Positions 59,672 to 64,000 of a stretch of DNA of 64,000 nucleotides are shown here, piece after piece. Below the pieces are notes generated by a model. The model was not told where the DNA came from. It ran no database searches and saw only the letters and a list, made by a program, of their open reading frames with translations. This DNA is from Ophthalmolycus amberensis (lineage: Eukaryota; Chordata; Actinopteri; Perciformes; Zoarcidae), in the NCBI GenBank assembly GCA_024529925.1, contig JAFEUB010001107.1:1261001-1325000 (forward strand), written 5' to 3'. Numbering within the stretch: the stretch's first letter is position 1; each line of letters begins with the position of its first letter. Both the position numbers and the translations under genes were made by a program.

Positions 59672-60581
59672 TTCTCGTGGCGTTTCTGGTCAGCTCACTG
59701 ACTTTTTGAAGCACTGTGAGTTCGGGTTTTTTTTTCTCATATATAATGACGAGCAGTTTCCTGAGCTTGTGGCTTTCAACGTTTTGCTGATGAAAAGATT
59801 TCGCGTCTATCTGGCGTCCTATCAGTGGCGGCTGGTGGGAAATGTTCTAGGTCGGGCCATCCTATCAATTTCAGCAAACATCCCAGTATGATTTAATGCA
59901 AAAAAATGTAAGTATCATACACGCATTATTACTTGGCAGTTAAATATTGAACATGTATTCCAACACGAAAACAATCAGTAAATAACACTTATATAATATA
60001 ATATAACATGTTTATTTATTGAGATGCCCCTATGGACCTTGTTATAGGAGGTAAAGATCAGGAGAAGTAAACATGAAGTGTAATTATGAATACTGCTGTT
60101 AAATTGAGCTATGATGAGTTTTCACTGTTAATTTAACATCTCTATTACATGTTGATGCCTCCATGACCAAGTTAAGCAGATGAGACTGAGGACAACTATG
60201 TAGAATAAAAGATGTTCAATTTGTCTAATATGTAGCTTGACAGAGTTCTCATGTGTGTCCTGGTGTTCTCATGTTTCCTTACCTCCTCATCCCTCACTCC
60301 CGTAACTGTCCGTGCTGGATCCGTCCCCGTTGTTTTAAAAAGCTAAATAAGTTATTAGCATGACGTCATCCAGCTAGCCAAACCTGTCTGGTGTACAGCT
60401 AGTACAGAAGCTCCGCATGTACTGCTTCCCTTTCCCGCGAGTCTGCTGTCTGATTGTGAGGTCAGGCTGATCTGATATCAGCTCTTTGGCTGCAGAATCT
60501 CCGCCAAAGTTCTCCTCTCAAACGGGGGTTGGAGGAGGAGTGCTCGCGCTGGCGCGGGTGCCTGTAGAGACTTCTCCTGAC

Positions 60582-60760
60582 GAGAACGCGCAGCGAGGGG
60601 GGCCTGATCGTTCTGGCCCCAAGCTGAATCTATTTGAGGGCGCTGATTGACTAAATTGTATGTCACTCATTTATATCTTGAATCAGCAATTGGCTAAACT
60701 GCTTCATAGACCCGTCTCTTTTGGGCCAAAACGATTAGGCCCCCCAAGCTGCGCGTTCTC
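60582..60760. repeat. Internal inverted repeat within the hAT element
   Basis: Arms at about 60582-60620 (GAGAACGCGCAGCGAGGGGG...) and 60723-60760 (...AAGCTGCGCGTTCTC) are reverse complements with a few mismatches and a loop of about 100 bp. Confidence 0.88.
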
Positions 60761-60775
60761 AGAGTGTCGTGCACA

Positions 60776-60935
60776 CAGGCTGAGAGCACGAGCAGAGAGC
60801 ACACAGACAGAGAGCACGAGCAGAGAGCACACAGGCAGAGAGCACGAGCAGACGAGCACACAGGCAGAGAGCACGAGCAGACGAGCACACAGGCAGAGAG
60901 CACGAGCAGAGAGCACACAGGCGGAGAGGACGAGC
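60776..60935. repeat. Minisatellite GAGAGCACGAGCAGAGAGCA inside the hAT element
   Basis: About six imperfect units alternating GAGCACGAGCAGA and GAGCACACAGGCA blocks, giving 26-30 bp periods. Open frames on both strands (Ala-Glu-Ser-Thr or Ser-Ala-Cys-Val runs) are artificial. Confidence 0.9.
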
Positions 60936-61326
60936 AGGAAAAGCATATATTTTGCGCAGATATCATATTTTACACACATTACTGGGTACATTCCACAGTT
61001 CAAAAACACAAATATTGACAATTTGTATAATTTATGATTATTATAATTTTTTTTTTTTTTTTTGTGTGGCTCATGGTGGGGCCATGCCCCATGGCCCTCT
61101 ATTGACCAGCCGCCACTGCGTCCTATACATCCTATATGAGCTGCTGTAATGCAAGGCCCCTCGCATTTATCGGGGTGAGTTTTAGCCACCGTTTTAACAT
61201 TCATTGAATCATTCTGAAAATTGAAGCAAATTTTATTTCATGCTCTACTCATGTTTTATGTATTTATATGTCCATGTTTTATTTGATTAAAGAAGAGATA
61301 ATGAACATTAATTATCATTAGCCATC

Positions 61327-61394
61327 ATGTAATCATGTAATTACATGTAATTACATGATTACATGATTACATGTAATCATGTAATCATGTAATC
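61327..61394. repeat. ATGTAATC palindromic cluster
   Basis: The octamer ATGTAATC and its complement GATTACAT alternate. Bases 61327-61364 form a perfect 38-bp palindrome, followed by more copies to about 61394. It abuts the 5' edge of a LINE fragment. Confidence 0.95.
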
Positions 61395-61921
61395 AGCCAG
61401 CTCCTTCAGTCACCGGCTGATTCACCCCCGGTGTCTGAGGGAGAGGTACCGCAAGTCCTTTCTCCCCGCTGCTGTCAGGCTGCACAACAAACTGCTCTCG
61501 GTGGACAACTAACACTTGAACACGAACACTTTGCACACACTGAACACTTTGCACACACTGAACACTTTGCACACACTGAACACTTTGCACACTCTGAACA
61601 CTTTGCACACTCTGAACACTTTAATTCATTCACCTGGTGCAATATCTTATCTAATCCGTGCAATATCCAATACGTTTAAGTATTTACCTGATCCGCCTGT
61701 ATATTCTGTATATTCTGTATATTCTGTATATACTGGCATATTTAGTATATCTAATACTCTTCTTACTGTCTTATTTTATTACTGTTCTACTGTTTACTGT
61801 TTAGTTTATTATATTACTTGATTTTTATCTTGATTTTTATTACTTGTGAGCAATGCTGCTGTAATCCTGTAATTTCCCCACTGAGGGACTAATAAAGGAT
61901 TATCTTATCTTATCTTATCTT
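61392..61921 (+). mobile_element. LINE 3' end with (ATCTT)n tail
   Basis: Plus-strand frame SSFSHRLIHPRCLRERYRKS and FLPAAVRLHNKLLSVDN then TAA (61509-61511) is the C-terminus of a fish LINE ORF2. The 3' UTR holds an 18-bp tandem repeat (AACACTTTGCACACACTG, about six copies, 61525-61620) and ends with ACTAATAAAGGATT and ATCTT repeats (about 61900-61921). 5'-truncated. Different family from the LINE at 29961-30982. Confidence 0.85.
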
Positions 61922-64000
61922 AAATGTGCCAGATTCATCCATTCAGGCTCATTTTCATCTGCAGTCCCTGGCAGGTTGGTGATATTAAAAAATAAAAATA
62001 AACACACACAAGAGGACATAAGTATATGCAAAAGATCCATAAGCAATTTATTCTCTGATGTATTTTCAGCATTAAGTGGTTGGCAATGATACATAGATTG
62101 TTAGATGTAGGTACCTTGTCTCTCGTTTCAGACACCCCCCCTCCTCGTGTGCCGTCCTCCTGGGTGATTACAAGCCCCGCCCTCATTGCTTCCACCTGGG
62201 CCTCGTTCCCCTGTGTATTTAGTCTGTGTTTCCTCCTTGTCCTGTGCCAGTTTGTCTCGGAGATGTTTGAGGAGCGTACCAGCGATATTTCCCTGTGTGC
62301 CTCTCCTGTGTACCGAACCCTGATCAAAGTAAAGAACTTGTACGTGGAACCTATCTACCTCGCCTTGAGTCTGCTTTTGAGTCCTGCTCCCTGTGGGCCC
62401 CAGATCCCCCTAACAATATGTTGCCGAGATGCTCCCCAGATTTATTACTGCCAATAAAATATAATGGGTCAAGGTCTCAGCTGAAATGCTCCCCTTTGAT
62501 TGGTCAGCCGCCTGCCGTATCAGACCTCGTGGGGTGTCAGTCATTGCGGTCCTGTCATCGCTCCCCTCACACAAGGCAAAAATAATGAGACGCTGTGTGA
62601 TAATTGGAGACATTGGAGCTGTGCTATGAAATCAGAAAAATAAATGTCTTTCAGACAGGTGAAAGTGAATGTACTGCCTGTGTGATAACACCTTTGTCAT
62701 CTTTAAAAATAACACCGGCAGCTTTATTTCTGCACGGACCTATTTGACTCTTCACGTCACCATAAACAGTAAACTATAATTCAATTCGAAATTTCTTTTT
62801 TGCTGCCATGTGAAAAAAAGTAACACACGTCCTCTATAACACAAAGCTATCTTCCCATCATAACATATAGTATCTGTGCTAACTGTACTGCCCACTGGGC
62901 CGTAATCAGATATATTGACATGGATCATACAGGGAGCGCAATTATATTTGGGTCCCTTTAGAAGTGCCGGTTCAAGAAGAGGTCACTGACGATTTCACAA
63001 CAATAATAATTACATATATTTATAAAATTATAAATGAATCATTTCATATGTTCTTTGGTATTTTTGGTCATATACAGATGATTGCTGTGTAATATATTTG
63101 TTGATGTTGTCCAATGTCATGTCTGATGATGTGTGTGTGTGCTTTATATAACTACTAACTGCGTGCACTAGCGGCTGTCGTAACTACGCCACTGCATTGA
63201 CATGAAGATGAGATTTTTTTTATCAAAATACAATTTGTGTGCTTGTAAGTTACAACGTTTCTCTGTCACCGAGTTCATGTCAGCTACTGTATGTATATGA
63301 TCGGCGTCAGCCGTCCTAAAGTTACCATACCTGGGTTTACTGGCCCCTTGACCCCGAAGGCCAGCTCTCCTCTCTGCCTGTCTGTCACAGCTCTCAGTGG
63401 GCATGAACGAGCATGAGCCGAGCTGCATGATGGCTCCCTGCGGTGTCACAGTCAACCAGAACACATGTGGGTGTCAGTCATAATGGCACAAACAAAGACT
63501 GAATCCTGACCCCGGTGGACTGTTGTATAAATCACCTGTCTGTGTTTGTAAGCCAAATCAATCCCAAGCGTCGGCCATTGGTTATGAATGTGACTATAAA
63601 ATGCTCTACGTTGCTTCATGCATTCCTATTAAATGCGATAAACTGTTGCAAGCCGTATGAAAAAGACTAAACAGATAAATGAAAAGGTAGAAAATATAAC
63701 TACTATTAGCCTGGGTTAGCCTTTTTGGCTAGGAGCCATATAAATAGGCAGCTGGCACAAGCACTGGGTCAAATTAGCTGTCGGAGGGTTGGAGGCATAA
63801 AGACAAAGGTGAGAAAAGGGCTAGAGGAGGAAGGGGGCAGACACCATGTGAGGCGTTATTCTGGGCAAGACATGAGACATGAGCGCAGACAGTAAAAGGG
63901 AAATGGTCTCACACGTCGCATCTCTGCTCACAGCGGGATATTCCCAGACTGCTCAGCAAAGTCTCCCCAAAACAATGCAGGGACTGTTCCCTTTTCTGGA
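61922..64000. other. Right flank, no gene recognised
   Basis: AT-rich and mixed sequence. A 98-codon minus-strand frame at 63168-63464 has a possible donor (GTATGG) near 63330 but no domain or signal peptide. No exon of the next human-order gene (C10orf71) is seen. Confidence 0.5.

Larger units (their letters stand above)
59823..61118. mobile_element. Non-autonomous hAT-type DNA transposon
   Basis: 1296-bp element with 14-bp perfect terminal inverted repeats, CAGTGGCGGCTGGT (59823-59836) and ACCAGCCGCCACTG (61105-61118). It is flanked by an exact 8-bp direct repeat CGTCCTAT (59815-59822 and 61119-61126). An 8-bp target duplication is the hallmark of the hAT superfamily. There is no transposase ORF inside. 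It contains an internal inverted repeat and a minisatellite. Confidence 0.93.

Noticed and set aside
63168..63464. 98-codon minus-strand frame as an alternative first exon of tmem273
   Set aside because: A possible donor exists, but there is no signal peptide, no homology I can recognise, and the phase link to 56830 is unproven.

Overview
The window is vertebrate nuclear DNA, almost certainly from a ray-finned (percomorph-type) teleost. It has small phase-consistent exons with GT/AG splice sites, large introns, many CA/GT microsatellites, and teleost-type LINE, hAT and foldback repeats. The genes match a block known from human chromosome 10q11 (ARHGAP22 - [WDFY4] - LRRC18 - VSTM4 - [FAM170B] - TMEM273), and all of them lie on the minus strand. 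Most long open frames in the window are low-complexity repeats or shadows of these exons.

Layout. (1) 1-17738: 5' part of arhgap22, minus strand. Three coding exons are recognised: exon 1 at 17705-17738, exon 2 at 9634-9833 and exon 3 at 6271-6358. They encode the N-terminus and the first half of the PH domain; the rest of the gene lies beyond the left edge. The introns hold a 0.65-kb hexanucleotide array, a CCCTT array, a degenerate AT-rich array, LINE remnants and several poly-G tracts. (2) 18.1-27.5 kb: intergenic, with a 1.1-kb 27/28-bp minisatellite. (3) 27522-28840: lrrc18, two coding exons and 223 codons, with a probable non-coding first exon and an RFX-type X-box near 29.2 kb. (4) 29.2-39.9 kb: intergenic, with a compound CA array, a 5'-truncated LINE (29961-30982), its near-identical tail in reverse orientation (32683-32757), and further teleost repeats. 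(5) 39882-52267: complete vstm4, eight coding exons and 323 codons: signal peptide, one V-set Ig domain, one membrane span, and a tail with an ITIM-like and an ITSM-like tyrosine motif. (6) 52.3-56.2 kb: spacer with two 114-bp inverted repeat arms. (7) 56271-59671: a small single-pass membrane protein gene, assigned to tmem273; its middle exons are well supported, its ends tentative. (8) 59.8-64 kb: a non-autonomous hAT element with an 8-bp target duplication, a perfect AT-rich palindrome, a LINE 3' end, and otherwise nothing recognised.

The genes do not form a pathway. They are a conserved neighbourhood: a Rho-GAP, a testis-type LRR protein and two single-pass membrane proteins. I found no WDFY4-type BEACH/WD40 exons around lrrc18, although in mammals LRRC18 sits inside WDFY4. 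I found no convincing new multi-gene system. The most interesting items are the vstm4 exon 3 with repeat tracts on both sides, the vstm4 tail motifs, the intact hAT-type element, the long inverted repeat, and the apparent wdfy4 gap. Protein comparisons with human rest on my memory of the families, not on a search.
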